Shown: in pieces, positions 37,701-47,423 of the stretch
How positions within the stretch are numbered: position 1 is the first letter of the stretch
Layout: each line of letters opens with the position of its first letter
From: Acidobacteriota bacterium
GTDB lineage: Bacteria; Acidobacteriota; Terriglobia; Terriglobales; Acidobacteriaceae
DNA length: 64,000 nt
Assembly (NCBI GenBank): GCA_021781795.1
Contig: JAJXWA010000001.1
Coordinates: 682,001 to 746,000, forward strand
Direction of reading: 5' to 3'
Notes under the pieces: generated by a model
The model's database searches: none
What the model was told of the DNA's origin: nothing
The model's input: only the letters and a program-made list of their open reading frames with translations
Program-made: the position numbers and the translations under genes

Positions 37701-38115
37701 GAATGAGCTTTCTTCCTGGTCCGACAACGCGGATGCCGGCGTGAAGTACTTCTCGGGTACGGCAACGTACACGAAGACTGTGCAGGTTTCTCCGTCGTGG
37801 CTGAAAAAAGGCGGAAAGATCTGGATCGATCTGGGCGAGGTGAAGAACCTTGCGCAGGTCACAGTGAATGGGAAGCCGCTGGGGATTGTGTGGCACGCGC
37901 CGTATCGAGTGGATGCCACGTCGGCTCTGAAGCCGGGAGCAAACGAGCTCTCGATTCAGGTGACGAATGCATGGGTAAATCGCATGATTGGCGATCAGCA
38001 ACCGGGGGCGACGCAGTACACGTTCACAGCGGTCAAGCCGTATCGCGCGGATTCACCTCTGCAGGCCTCCGGATTGCTTGGGCCGGTGAAAGTGTATTCC
38101 GTCAGTCATCCGTAG
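34726..38115 (+). CDS. Secreted alpha-L-rhamnosidase-type hydrolase, GH106
   Basis: A 1129-residue protein with a signal peptide (GVALAVLLLALAAAAQ). Near the mature start PRVWWHWMNGNITEEGIKLDLEWM and later RVGIAGFQNFDA are the hallmark of GH106 enzymes, which remove alpha-L-rhamnose from rhamnogalacturonan and similar glycans by inversion. WGMGHYGESHESGR and YLARTSYMLQQG belong to the barrel; the C-terminus has beta-sandwich, galactose-binding-like modules (for example GVKYFSGTATYTKTV and WHAPYRVDATSALKPG). ATG at 34726 has CAGGAG upstream. It is divergent from the TonB receptor and on the same side as the rhamnose mutarotase operon, giving a coherent rhamnoside-degradation role. Confidence 0.9.
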   Translation: MMNPLQRRAGVALAVLLLALAAAAQTTPDALKQGFENPPSSARPRVWWHWMNGNITEEGIKLDLEWMHRVGIAGFQNFDAALSTPQVVKQRLAYMTPEWKEAFKYAISTAHGMGMEEAIAGSPGWSESGGPWVPASQGMKKYVWSETLVEGGKPFTGTLTHPPSNTGAFQNIGIRDSLGSVPGARKTPQFYADSVVIAYKQNASDVPVVSLHPKMTTSGGTPDQAMLTDGDLEKATGLAIPPAGEKAWIQYEFDRPTTIRALTLVTKDPDRIISMIYGIAAPEKALEASDDGQNYHVVATMPQGGGHEHTLSFPAVTAKYFRITFKRVPPPPPPAWAKGLNPRSFGLNAGPAPSEYQIAELVLHSGARVNEFEEKAAFTPEPDLYSLATPPVDPDQAIATSDVVDLTSRMHPDGTLDWTPPAGNWVVVRFGYSLLGITNHPATAEATGLEVDKLDRRYVKQYMETYLNSYKETVGPDLIGKEGIHYVINDSWEAGSQNWTDNMIAQFKKRRGYDPVPWMPVLTGQVVQSAKASDKFLWDFRKTIADLIADEHYGQLEETLHEWGMGHYGESHESGRAFVADGMEVKKFNEVPMGAMWTQVPGVNEEQYGYNADDRESASVAHIYGQNLAAAESMTAAAAPWGWSPATLKPTADQEFLNGINRIVIHESAHQPLVDKKPGLSLGPFGQWFNRNETWAEQAGPWIDYLARTSYMLQQGRFGADLVYFYGEDSNLTAIFAHKSPEIPAGYGFDYINADALIHELSVKDGRLVTPAGMEYKVLGLDPYSRYMSLPVLRAIHSLVENGAVVAGPKPLDDPSLSDDQAEFRKLNDELFGDGSGEHTVGKGKVYAGTSLADVFNSMRVAADFDYTKLESSTRLEFLHRKLAGADVYFVDNRGDHGAKVNATFRVTGKAPELWHAETGMSEPVSYTIADGRTTVPLDLEAWGTVFVVFRKPAHGTSFTTPAMTEQDLATVSGPWQVSFPANWGAPPSITLNELSSWSDNADAGVKYFSGTATYTKTVQVSPSWLKKGGKIWIDLGEVKNLAQVTVNGKPLGIVWHAPYRVDATSALKPGANELSIQVTNAWVNRMIGDQQPGATQYTFTAVKPYRADSPLQASGLLGPVKVYSVSHP

Positions 38116-38127
38116 CAAACGCGCCTT

Positions 38128-38158
38128 CGCCCGGGAGTCTTTCATCGGCTCCCGGGCG
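38128..38158 (+). terminator. Hairpin, probable terminator of the GH106 gene
   Basis: CGCCCGGGAG (38128-38137) and CTCCCGGGCG (38149-38158) form a perfect 10-bp stem 12 bases after the stop codon. Only a short T stretch follows (CGCATTTCC), so termination may be incomplete. Confidence 0.6.
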
Positions 38159-38166
38159 CGCATTTC

Positions 38167-38571
38167 CTACTTTCTGTGCGTTTCCAAGTTCCCTCCGATG
38201 CCCTCTGCAGGCAGCGTCTGCACCTCGAGCTCTACGCTCGCGATCTCCTGGCCGCACTCCGCGAAGTGGTGCTGCGTGCACCGGCAGAGCTCCGTGAATC
38301 GCATATGTCCAGCCGAATTCAGCTCGATTCCTGCGCTCATCAGCGCTGCGTAGATCTCGATACACAAGCGTCTCTCAAACTCGAACATCATGCAGACCGC
38401 GCCGGTATCGTTTGCTCCCCTGCTCAGGACCCATCCCCCGCAGCCGAGAATTGTTCCTGTGAGAAGCTTGACGAGCGCGCCAGACTCCACTGCTGAAAAG
38501 CCCTTGATATCGAGGGCCCAAGGTGGGCTTTCTGACAGTATGCTGTTACGGCATGCTTCGCTGCGTCTCAC
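38167..38571 (-). CDS. Cys-rich small protein of unknown function
   Basis: A protein of up to 134 residues that I cannot assign to a named family. The core runs from ALVKLLTGTILGCGGWVLSRG through VCMMFEFERRLCIEIYAAL to FTELCRCTQHHFAECG, ending with an acidic region. Seven cysteines, with a CxC pair plus two His and another Cys close by, suggest metal or cluster binding. The composition and block structure look like a genuine conserved acidobacterial protein. The start is uncertain: GTG at 38571 or GTG at 38490 are both possible. It is convergent with the GH106 gene. Confidence 0.5.
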   Translation of the reverse strand: MRRSEACRNSILSESPPWALDIKGFSAVESGALVKLLTGTILGCGGWVLSRGANDTGAVCMMFEFERRLCIEIYAALMSAGIELNSAGHMRFTELCRCTQHHFAECGQEIASVELEVQTLPAEGIGGNLETHRK

Positions 38572-38631
38572 ACCTTTCTTATCGGTCGGGCAGCCCAGTC
38601 CCTTGAAGCTGTCCTGAAGTTAAACTAGGGG

Positions 38632-38766
38632 GTGTCCATTTCGGACATTGCGGGTCTTGAAGCGAGCGGCCGCGCCGCCCACTTGGAAGGCACTGCAGAC
38701 TCGATGACGCAGCGTACGGTGGCGGAACGCTATCAGGCGATCGCTCTTGGAGGCTTTTCTTCATGA
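38632..38766 (+). CDS. Possible 44-codon ORF coupled to acpS
   Basis: A GTG-initiated frame ends in TGA, overlapping the acpS ATG by four bases, the classic translational-coupling geometry. The product starts MSISDIAGLEASGRAA and ends AERYQAIALGGFSS. I recognise no family, and the spacing of a purine-rich stretch to the GTG is poor. It could equally be chance; the overlap is the reason for listing it. Confidence 0.3.
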   Translation: MSISDIAGLEASGRAAHLEGTADSMTQRTVAERYQAIALGGFSS

Positions 38767-39140
38767 TTCTCGGCACCGGAATCGACCTCACTGAAATCCA
38801 CCGCATTGAACAAAGCATCACCCGTTATGGGACGCGATTCCTGAATCGGATCTTCACGCCGGGCGAGCAGCAGTTCTGCCTGCGCAAGCGGGCCTCGGCC
38901 GAGAGCTTTGCAGCGCGGTTCGCCGCCAAAGAGGCGGGCGCCAAGGCGCTGGGAACCGGCATCAGCCGCGGCGTCAACTGGCTTGAGATTGAGGTGGTTC
39001 GCGTCCCCGGCCAGAGGCCGCACCTGCAACTGCACGGCCGCGCACTCGAAATTTCCACACGGCTGGGCGTGCGGCATATTGCGCTATCACTCACTCACAC
39101 GGCCGACATCGCCATGGCTACGGTGCTGCTGGAAGATTAG
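38763..39140 (+). CDS. acpS: Holo-[acyl-carrier-protein] synthase
   Basis: A 125-residue enzyme that transfers 4'-phosphopantetheine from CoA to the acyl carrier protein, needed for fatty-acid synthesis. The N-terminal ILGTGIDLTEIHRIE (with metal-binding D8) and the FAARFAAKEAGAKALGTG motif (second metal ligand Glu) are diagnostic, and the length is normal. A GGAGG lies upstream (in CTTGGAGGC). The start overlaps a possible small upstream frame. An MlaD-like gene follows 76 bp later on the same strand. Confidence 0.95.
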   Translation: MILGTGIDLTEIHRIEQSITRYGTRFLNRIFTPGEQQFCLRKRASAESFAARFAAKEAGAKALGTGISRGVNWLEIEVVRVPGQRPHLQLHGRALEISTRLGVRHIALSLTHTADIAMATVLLED

Positions 39141-39216
39141 AGAGGTATGCACGATTCTATCTGCTATCCTCAAGGCATAAGAGCAAGCAACCGGTCCACA
39201 TCGCCAGAGGAACGCC

Positions 39217-40293
39217 GTGCCGAGCCAGAAAGAGATTCAGTGGTCACAGCTTCGGGTAGGACTTCTGGTGCTTGCGGGAACGGCCGTCCTTATCCTGACC
39301 ATCTTCCTCATGTCTGGCACATCGGGCGGACCCTTCTCGCACAAGCTCATCCTTCGGTCCTACTTTGAAAATGCCTCCGGGCTCAAGAATGGAGCTCCTG
39401 TCACGCTGGAGGGCGTCACCATTGGCAACGTGAGCCGGATCCGCGTGGTTCCAGAGCGCAATCCTACGCCGGTTGAAGTGACGATGCGGGTGGGCCGCGA
39501 ATACCTGCGCGATCTGCACACCACATCGACGACGTCGATTGCGCAGGCAGGCGTGTTGGGCGACAGTTATGTAGATATAGACTCCAGCGTTGCGACCGGT
39601 CCCCAGCCCGGCGACAATGCGGAACTGAAGGCGACTGGTTCGCCGAGCATCCAGGATGTGATTCGCACCAGCCAGGGGTCCATTGAAGAAGTAACCAAAC
39701 TCATCCGCAAGATGGAAGTGCTTGCCGATACTCTCAATTCGCAACGCGGGACAGTCGGCGCACTCATCAATGACCCGGCCTTTTATGCGAAGGTTTCTCG
39801 CATTGCCGACGATCTCGAGAAGATTACCGACGCTGTGAGCCAGGGCAATGGAACGCTGGGTAAGCTGGTGATGGATGACACGCTCTATAACCGCGTGAAC
39901 TCCACGGCGGACCATCTGAACAACATCTCCACATCGCTGGATCAGGGGAAAGGCAGCGCGGGCAAGTTGCTGCGCGATGAGTCTTTCTATGACAACCTGA
40001 ACTCTTCAGTGAAGAACATCAATGAACTGATGACGGAGATCAACCAGGGCAAGGGATCTTTCGGAAAACTTGCGAAAGACCCAGAGTTTGCGCAGAAGCT
40101 AGACGATGCGGTTGCCCGGCTCGACAACATACTGAAGGGCGTGGACGAGGGCAAGGGAACGATTGGGCAGCTCGTCCAGAATCGCGCCTTGTATGACAAC
40201 TCGAACGCGACAATGAGCGAGGCGCATCAACTGATTCAGGGTATGCGCGAGAATCCCAAAAAGTACTTCGTGATTCGGCTGAAAATCTTCTGA
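39217..40293 (+). CDS. MlaD family (MCE domain) lipid-transport protein
   Basis: A 358-residue protein with one N-terminal transmembrane segment (residues about 13-33) and a periplasmic MCE domain: YFENASGLKNGAPVTLEGV, IGNVSRIRV and GVLGDSYVDI. The C-terminal half is a helical region with four repeated GxGxxGxL blocks (GNGTLGKL, GKGSAGKL, GKGSFGKL, GKGTIGQL), typical of longer MCE proteins that form tunnels for phospholipid movement between membranes. GTG at 39217 has AGAGG upstream. The MlaE permease and MlaF ATPase partners are not adjacent, so they may be elsewhere. Confidence 0.9.
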   Translation: MPSQKEIQWSQLRVGLLVLAGTAVLILTIFLMSGTSGGPFSHKLILRSYFENASGLKNGAPVTLEGVTIGNVSRIRVVPERNPTPVEVTMRVGREYLRDLHTTSTTSIAQAGVLGDSYVDIDSSVATGPQPGDNAELKATGSPSIQDVIRTSQGSIEEVTKLIRKMEVLADTLNSQRGTVGALINDPAFYAKVSRIADDLEKITDAVSQGNGTLGKLVMDDTLYNRVNSTADHLNNISTSLDQGKGSAGKLLRDESFYDNLNSSVKNINELMTEINQGKGSFGKLAKDPEFAQKLDDAVARLDNILKGVDEGKGTIGQLVQNRALYDNSNATMSEAHQLIQGMRENPKKYFVIRLKIF

Positions 40294-40367
40294 AGTCTCC
40301 ACTCGCAAGAGGAACCTTTTCTCGGCAGTCCTCGTATCAAGTTGTCGTCCCCGAGAGAGAGGTCATC

Positions 40368-40994
40368 ATGCTCACAAGTCTTGGAGCTAATGTGAGCGCA
40401 GCTTACCTTATCGCCGCGTTTACTTTGGCTTGCCCTGAAATGCCTTCAGCGCCAACTGACGCAGTGCCGAAGCCTGCGCTTGAGTTGGCGTACGCACCCA
40501 ACGGAGAAATGCTTCCGCCGACGAATTATCGCGAGTGGATCTATCTGAGTTCGGGCGTGGATATGAGCTACACGGCAAAGCCGGCGGATATGACGATGTT
40601 CGACAATGTCTTTGTGAATCCGGATGCCTACAAGAGTTTTGTACGCACTGGAACCTGGCCGGACAAGACCATGATAGTGCTTGAAACACGTGAAGCGCGC
40701 AACAAGGGCTCCATCAGCCAGCACGGGCATTTTCAAGGCACGAATCTGATGGGCCTGGAGGTGCACGTGAAAGACACGTCGCGCTTTCCTGGCCAATGGG
40801 CTTTTTTTGACTTTGCTTCCCCGACATCCAATGGCACCCTGTTTCCTCCGAGCGCTTCCTGCTATAGCTGTCACAGAGCACATGGCGCAGTCGACACGAC
40901 GTTTGTTCAGTTTTATCCGACACTTCTGCCGGTTGCCCAATCCAAAGGAACACTCAGCCCGGAATTTGTGAAGGAGTCAGGAGCGGCGCAGTAG
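40368..40994 (+). CDS. Cytochrome P460 family protein
   Basis: A 208-residue exported protein. The N-terminus is hydrophobic (AYLIAAFTLAC) and may be a lipoprotein signal. The mature part has YREWIYLSSGVDMSY, VNPDAYKSFVRTGTWPDKTMIVLE and the single c-type haem motif CYSCH near residue 164, all typical of cytochrome P460 proteins, where a Lys-haem crosslink may exist. The family includes hydroxylamine- and NO-converting enzymes of ammonia oxidisers, but homologues are common in heterotrophs where their substrate is unknown. It follows the MlaD-like gene by 74 bp. Confidence 0.87.
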   Translation: MLTSLGANVSAAYLIAAFTLACPEMPSAPTDAVPKPALELAYAPNGEMLPPTNYREWIYLSSGVDMSYTAKPADMTMFDNVFVNPDAYKSFVRTGTWPDKTMIVLETREARNKGSISQHGHFQGTNLMGLEVHVKDTSRFPGQWAFFDFASPTSNGTLFPPSASCYSCHRAHGAVDTTFVQFYPTLLPVAQSKGTLSPEFVKESGAAQ

Positions 40995-41002
40995 AGGCGT
41001 GC

Positions 41003-41899
41003 TTATTGCGGAGCCGCGTCTCGAAAGGTGCGCCAGAATTCGATGAAGGCTTTGAGCCGGACAATCTGAAAGAAATCGTTCCCGACGAGATAGAAGATGG
41101 TCGCACCGATCATGATGAAGTGCAGCGTATCGGTGCCAAGCTGATCGCTGAACGGTAAGGGCGCAGCCGAGATCACCATCGCCAGCACGATGAGCATCAA
41201 GTTCACGATGCCCATGACGAGGTTAATCTCCATCAGTTTGCCAGTGAAGGCCTTTCCGAGTGAAAAGCTTTGCGCCAATGCGCTCCATGGGCTGCGATTC
41301 TCGAGCAACATGAGCAACGGCGCGACGGTGACTGGCCAGTTGACCAGAGCCCAGAGGGTGAAGAATCCGAGCGAGAGAAAGATGGCCCAGATGGAGTAGC
41401 CAATCAGATCGGCGTTTCCGTCCGGCGTGATGTGGGTTGCAGCGACCCACTGGATGGCGCGGAACCAGCCCCACCATGTAGCGCCGAGCAGCGCGAGCCA
41501 GACTGCCTGGAGCGCGATGAGCGAAAAGGGGCGAAGCGGCATGCGAGATTCCATGCGGCCCAGCACCAGCGAGCGGCCAACACCCGACAGGACAATCCAC
41601 GCACAGGCCGCGACCGGCACGAGCCACGCAAGGACCGCAGCAACGGGAGCTCTGTAGTGCTCCCACACTCCCACCATCTGCACCGCACCGACCCACGGAT
41701 TCAGCGTGTCGACGTTATTGAAGCCGGTATCGGCAAGGGGCACCGCGCGAAGAATGCCGCGTGCCTGTCGTGCGAAGACCAGCAGGAAGGGGACGCCGAA
41801 GCACCAGCGCCAGGCCACTTCCAGGAGAATCAGGCCGGGACGCTGCATCACCCAGCCCATCTGATCGACCAGAGTTTGAGTTCCGCGCACCGGCGGCAT
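41003..41899 (-). CDS. Polytopic membrane protein of unknown function
   Basis: A 298-residue protein with about six hydrophobic helices, for example LILLEVAWRWCFGVPFLLVF, VAAVLAWLVPVAACAWIVL and ALVNWPVTVAPLLMLL. No catalytic motif is evident. It starts one base after the leuS stop codon on the same strand, so the two are translationally linked, though this need not mean a shared function. The conserved W/R pattern at the start (MGWVMQRPGLILLEVAWRW) may help find relatives. Confidence 0.75.
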   Translation of the reverse strand: MPPVRGTQTLVDQMGWVMQRPGLILLEVAWRWCFGVPFLLVFARQARGILRAVPLADTGFNNVDTLNPWVGAVQMVGVWEHYRAPVAAVLAWLVPVAACAWIVLSGVGRSLVLGRMESRMPLRPFSLIALQAVWLALLGATWWGWFRAIQWVAATHITPDGNADLIGYSIWAIFLSLGFFTLWALVNWPVTVAPLLMLLENRSPWSALAQSFSLGKAFTGKLMEINLVMGIVNLMLIVLAMVISAAPLPFSDQLGTDTLHFIMIGATIFYLVGNDFFQIVRLKAFIEFWRTFRDAAPQ

Positions 41900-41900
41900 T

Positions 41901-44402
<2,502 letters not shown>

Positions 44403-44497
44403 ATCTCTCCAGTGTAAATCGGGCGCGAGGCGGCTCCGCGCGGCGTGCCCGCATGTACTGATTGACGCGAACCTTTGCCCTCTGCGAAACTCGCGCC

Positions 44498-45208
44498 ATG
44501 GCATACAGCGGTAAAGTGGAATACGCCGAGGCGCGTCCCATCCGCGAGCGCAACAAGCCGTATTACAGGCTGGCGCACTGGCCTATCTGGATATGGGTTT
44601 TCTTTCTGGCTCCAGGACCGCTCACGTTTTCTCTTTTTGCGAATGGGTTCAGCAGAGAGAATACGCTCTGGCTTGTGACCGTGTTAGTGGGAACTGGAGT
44701 TGCAGGCTGGAAGGCGCAGCTTCCCGGTGTGGAACACCGACCCTACATCCTTCGCTTCGATGAGGACATGCCCAATCCCCTGTACCGGCGCGTCTGCTAC
44801 ACCTTTGCATGGAATGCGGCGCTGAGCTTTGCGCTGCTCAATCTGACCGGCCTTCTGGCTGCGGTGGTGACAGGCCTCTGGCGGCTGAAGCAGATTTATC
44901 ACTATGGGTATCTGCCGCTTTGCCTCGTGATTCTTTCACTCGGGCTCTTCGGCAAGCTGCCGAGGGTGGGCCCTAGAACCAAAGGGGAAGGCGTCGAGCG
45001 CAGATATTTCTATGGCACGGTGTGGGCTGTCACCGCGGCGCAGACGGTGCTCTTGATCCTTTGGAAGACGCTGCCACGCGGACGCCCAGAGGACCTTGTG
45101 AAGCTGCTGGCGTATGTCGCCGTGCTGGCCGCGATGGGATGGCTCGCTTACGCGGGCAAGCTCTACCGAACGCGCCCCATCCTGCCGGGCGACGTCATGG
45201 TGGAATAG
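44498..45208 (+). CDS. Membrane protein of unknown function
   Basis: A 236-residue protein with about six hydrophobic segments, including WPIWIWVFFLAPGPLTFSLF, LSFALLNLTGLLAAVVTGLW and LLAYVAVLAAMGWLAYAG. I do not recognise a family. ATG at 44498 was preferred over a TTG at 44462 because the earlier stretch looks non-coding and lies in the leuS upstream region. The N-terminal segment is polar and basic (ERNKPYYRLAHW). It is divergent from leuS. Confidence 0.65.
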   Translation: MAYSGKVEYAEARPIRERNKPYYRLAHWPIWIWVFFLAPGPLTFSLFANGFSRENTLWLVTVLVGTGVAGWKAQLPGVEHRPYILRFDEDMPNPLYRRVCYTFAWNAALSFALLNLTGLLAAVVTGLWRLKQIYHYGYLPLCLVILSLGLFGKLPRVGPRTKGEGVERRYFYGTVWAVTAAQTVLLILWKTLPRGRPEDLVKLLAYVAVLAAMGWLAYAGKLYRTRPILPGDVMVE

Positions 45209-45229
45209 GGCATTTGGCAGAGGGGTGCG

Positions 45230-45562
45230 CTAGCGCCTTTGCAGCATTGGGCTGTATCCCGAAGTGGCAGCCTTGCGCATCGCCGCCAGTCCTTCTTCCA
45301 CGCTGAGCAAGGGAGTCGTCTTGCTGTCTTTGAGCGCGCCGCCCGCGCCGATGGCGAGCGCGAGGGCAGCGGCGCTCACGTTGTTAGGAAACTCCATGAT
45401 GGAGACGATGTCCTGATCGCCAAACGAAAGCCACAGGCCGATCAGCTTTCCGCCGAGTTTCTCGATGGCCTTCCGCACGACTTCCGAGCGGTCCTCCGGT
45501 TTTCTGATCAATGCTCTTAGAGCTTCAGGACGATAGGATGCCTGCACAAGATACGTGGGCAT
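45230..45562 (-). CDS. GYD domain-containing protein
   Basis: A 110-residue soluble protein beginning MPTYLVQASYRPEALRALI, with GGKLIGLWLSFGDQDIVSIMEF, both typical of GYD (ferredoxin-like alpha/beta barrel) proteins. The family is widespread and its biochemical role is not settled. ATG at 45562 has GAGG upstream; an extension to 45688 would cover the plsY promoter side. It is convergent with the membrane protein gene and divergent from plsY. Confidence 0.85.
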   Translation of the reverse strand: MPTYLVQASYRPEALRALIRKPEDRSEVVRKAIEKLGGKLIGLWLSFGDQDIVSIMEFPNNVSAAALALAIGAGGALKDSKTTPLLSVEEGLAAMRKAATSGYSPMLQRR

Positions 45563-45744
45563 AAGAATGAACCTCAATCGCAATGCAAGGAAATTTCCAA
45601 GCTCATTGCTTATCCGGGGGAGAGCCGAAGTATACACCCGGCGAGGCGACATGAGCCGGCTGATTCCACCCATGCGGGCTGGAAGCAACCGCAGGGTCGT
45701 TCAGGTTGGTTCCCGCGGTCACACCTGCTACACTCTCACTCGTC

Positions 45745-46389
45745 ATGTCCGGTGCAAGTCTTCTGATTATCACCGCTTCTTATCTACTCGGCTCCATCCC
45801 TTCCGGGTATCTTCTGGTCCGGTTCGTGCGCAAACAGGATATTCGCCAGGTGGGCAGCGGCAACATTGGAGCAACAAACGTCCTTCGCTCAGGCAGCAAG
45901 GGTCTGGGCGCGGCGACTTTCCTGCTGGATATGCTGAAAGGATGCGCCGCGGTGTGGCTGGGCGCGATTGCCGCTCCGCTGCTAATGCCCGCCAGCCCCA
46001 TGCGCAATGTAGAGGCACTTGCGGCGCTGTGCGCCGTGCTGGGGCATATGTTTCCTTTGTGGCTTCGCTTTCGCGGAGGCAAGGGCGTGGCCACTGGATT
46101 TGGCGTTTTTCTCGTCGCTGCGCCATGGGCCGCTCTGGCGGCAATCAGTGTCTTCTTTCTGGTCCTCTATTTCACCCGCTATGTCTCGCTTGCATCGATT
46201 CTTGGATCGGCGAGCTTTCCCGTGTTTGCGTGGATTCTGGTGAAGGCTGACAAGCCGCGCTTCTTTGTAGCGGTGGAAGCAACGGTTGCGCTGCTGATTA
46301 TCCTGAAACATCACCAGAACATTCGCCGCCTGCTTGCGGGAACTGAGAGCCGCTTTGGCGCCAAAACTCGAACGGAGAATCCAGCATGA
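45745..46389 (+). CDS. plsY: Glycerol-3-phosphate acyltransferase
   Basis: A 214-residue, five-helix membrane enzyme that acylates glycerol-3-phosphate using acyl phosphate, the first step of phospholipid synthesis. Conserved loops are ASYLLGSIPSGYLLVR, GSGNIGATNVLRSGSKG, the HMFPLWLRFRGGKGVATGFG block, and the cytosolic C-terminus. ATG at 45745 gives the standard length; an in-frame GTG-like extension at 45706 is not supported. Its stop overlaps the gpsA start (ATGA), so substrate supply and use are co-expressed. Confidence 0.95.
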   Translation: MSGASLLIITASYLLGSIPSGYLLVRFVRKQDIRQVGSGNIGATNVLRSGSKGLGAATFLLDMLKGCAAVWLGAIAAPLLMPASPMRNVEALAALCAVLGHMFPLWLRFRGGKGVATGFGVFLVAAPWAALAAISVFFLVLYFTRYVSLASILGSASFPVFAWILVKADKPRFFVAVEATVALLIILKHHQNIRRLLAGTESRFGAKTRTENPA

Positions 46390-47393
46390 GCCGCATCACC
46401 GTTCTCGGCTCCGGAGCGTGGGGCACCGCAATCGCACTTTCGCTGCACCAGCGCGGCGGGCACGCGGTCACGCTCTGGTCGCACAATGAGGAAGAGGCTC
46501 GGGAGATTGCCTCCTGTGCGGAAAACAAGCGCTTCCTGCCGGGCTTTGCCATTCCGCAGGAACTCAAGGTTTCATCAGCCCCCGAGTCTGTGGCAGACGC
46601 GGATATCCTCGTCTCTGTGGTGCCGTCGCAGTTTCTGCGCGCAACGTTGGAGCGCCTGACGCCGCACATGCGCTCGGGGCAGATCATCGTAAGCGCAACC
46701 AAAGGGCTGGAGGACAAGACGCTCCTGCGGATGACGCAGGTGATCGAATCGGTGCTCGAGCCTGCCGCACTTCGGATTCCCGTAGGTGCGTTAAGCGGGC
46801 CAACCTTCGCGCTGGAGGTAGCGGAAGGACAGCCGACTGCCTGCACGATCGCTTTTCAAGATGCACAGGTTGCGGCTCGCATTCAGACAGAGTTTTCGTC
46901 GGAGGCTCTGCGACTTTACACATCGACCGATGTGATCGGCGTAGAACTCGGCGGCGCGCTCAAGAACGTGATTGCCATCGCTGCCGGCATCGCCTCTGGA
47001 GTGGGCCTTGGGTATAACTCCTCCGCTGCGCTGATTACACGCGGCATGGCGGAGATTACGCGCTTGGCGGTAGCCTGCGGAGGGCGCCGGGATACACTTG
47101 CGGGCTTGTCCGGAATTGGTGATCTGGTGCTGACCTGCACCGGTTCGCTTTCGCGCAACCGAACCGTGGGCCAGGCGCTTGGACGGGGACAGAAGTTGCC
47201 GCAGATTCTAGCTGATCTCGGCGGCAAGGTTGCAGAAGGCGTGCGCACCACGCGCGCCGCGCTCGATCTGGCGAACAGGCTCGGCATTGAAATGCCCATC
47301 ACAGGCCAGATGGAACTGATTCTGGATGAAGGCAAGGATCCTCGCGAGGCGATCCGAGACCTGATGCTCCGCCCCGGCAAAGACGAGGTGTGA
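46386..47393 (+). CDS. gpsA: Glycerol-3-phosphate dehydrogenase [NAD(P)+]
   Basis: A 335-residue enzyme reducing dihydroxyacetone phosphate to sn-glycerol-3-phosphate. The N-terminal Rossmann motif is VLGSGAWGTAIAL, followed by VVPSQFLR, SATKGLE, GALSGPTFALEVAEG, the catalytic ELGGALKNVIAIAAG (Lys in LKN) and LSGIGDLVLTCTGSLSRN. It overlaps plsY by four bases and completes an operon for phosphatidic acid precursor synthesis. Confidence 0.96.
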   Translation: MSRITVLGSGAWGTAIALSLHQRGGHAVTLWSHNEEEAREIASCAENKRFLPGFAIPQELKVSSAPESVADADILVSVVPSQFLRATLERLTPHMRSGQIIVSATKGLEDKTLLRMTQVIESVLEPAALRIPVGALSGPTFALEVAEGQPTACTIAFQDAQVAARIQTEFSSEALRLYTSTDVIGVELGGALKNVIAIAAGIASGVGLGYNSSAALITRGMAEITRLAVACGGRRDTLAGLSGIGDLVLTCTGSLSRNRTVGQALGRGQKLPQILADLGGKVAEGVRTTRAALDLANRLGIEMPITGQMELILDEGKDPREAIRDLMLRPGKDEV

Positions 47394-47423
47394 GCTCAGG
47401 CCGCGGACGGAACTCACACGACT

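Noticed and set aside
35404-38001. 865-codon open frame antisense to the GH106 gene
   Set aside because: Same cause: an Arg/His/Val-rich shadow with no motif, no plausible start site, and a strong real gene on the other strand.
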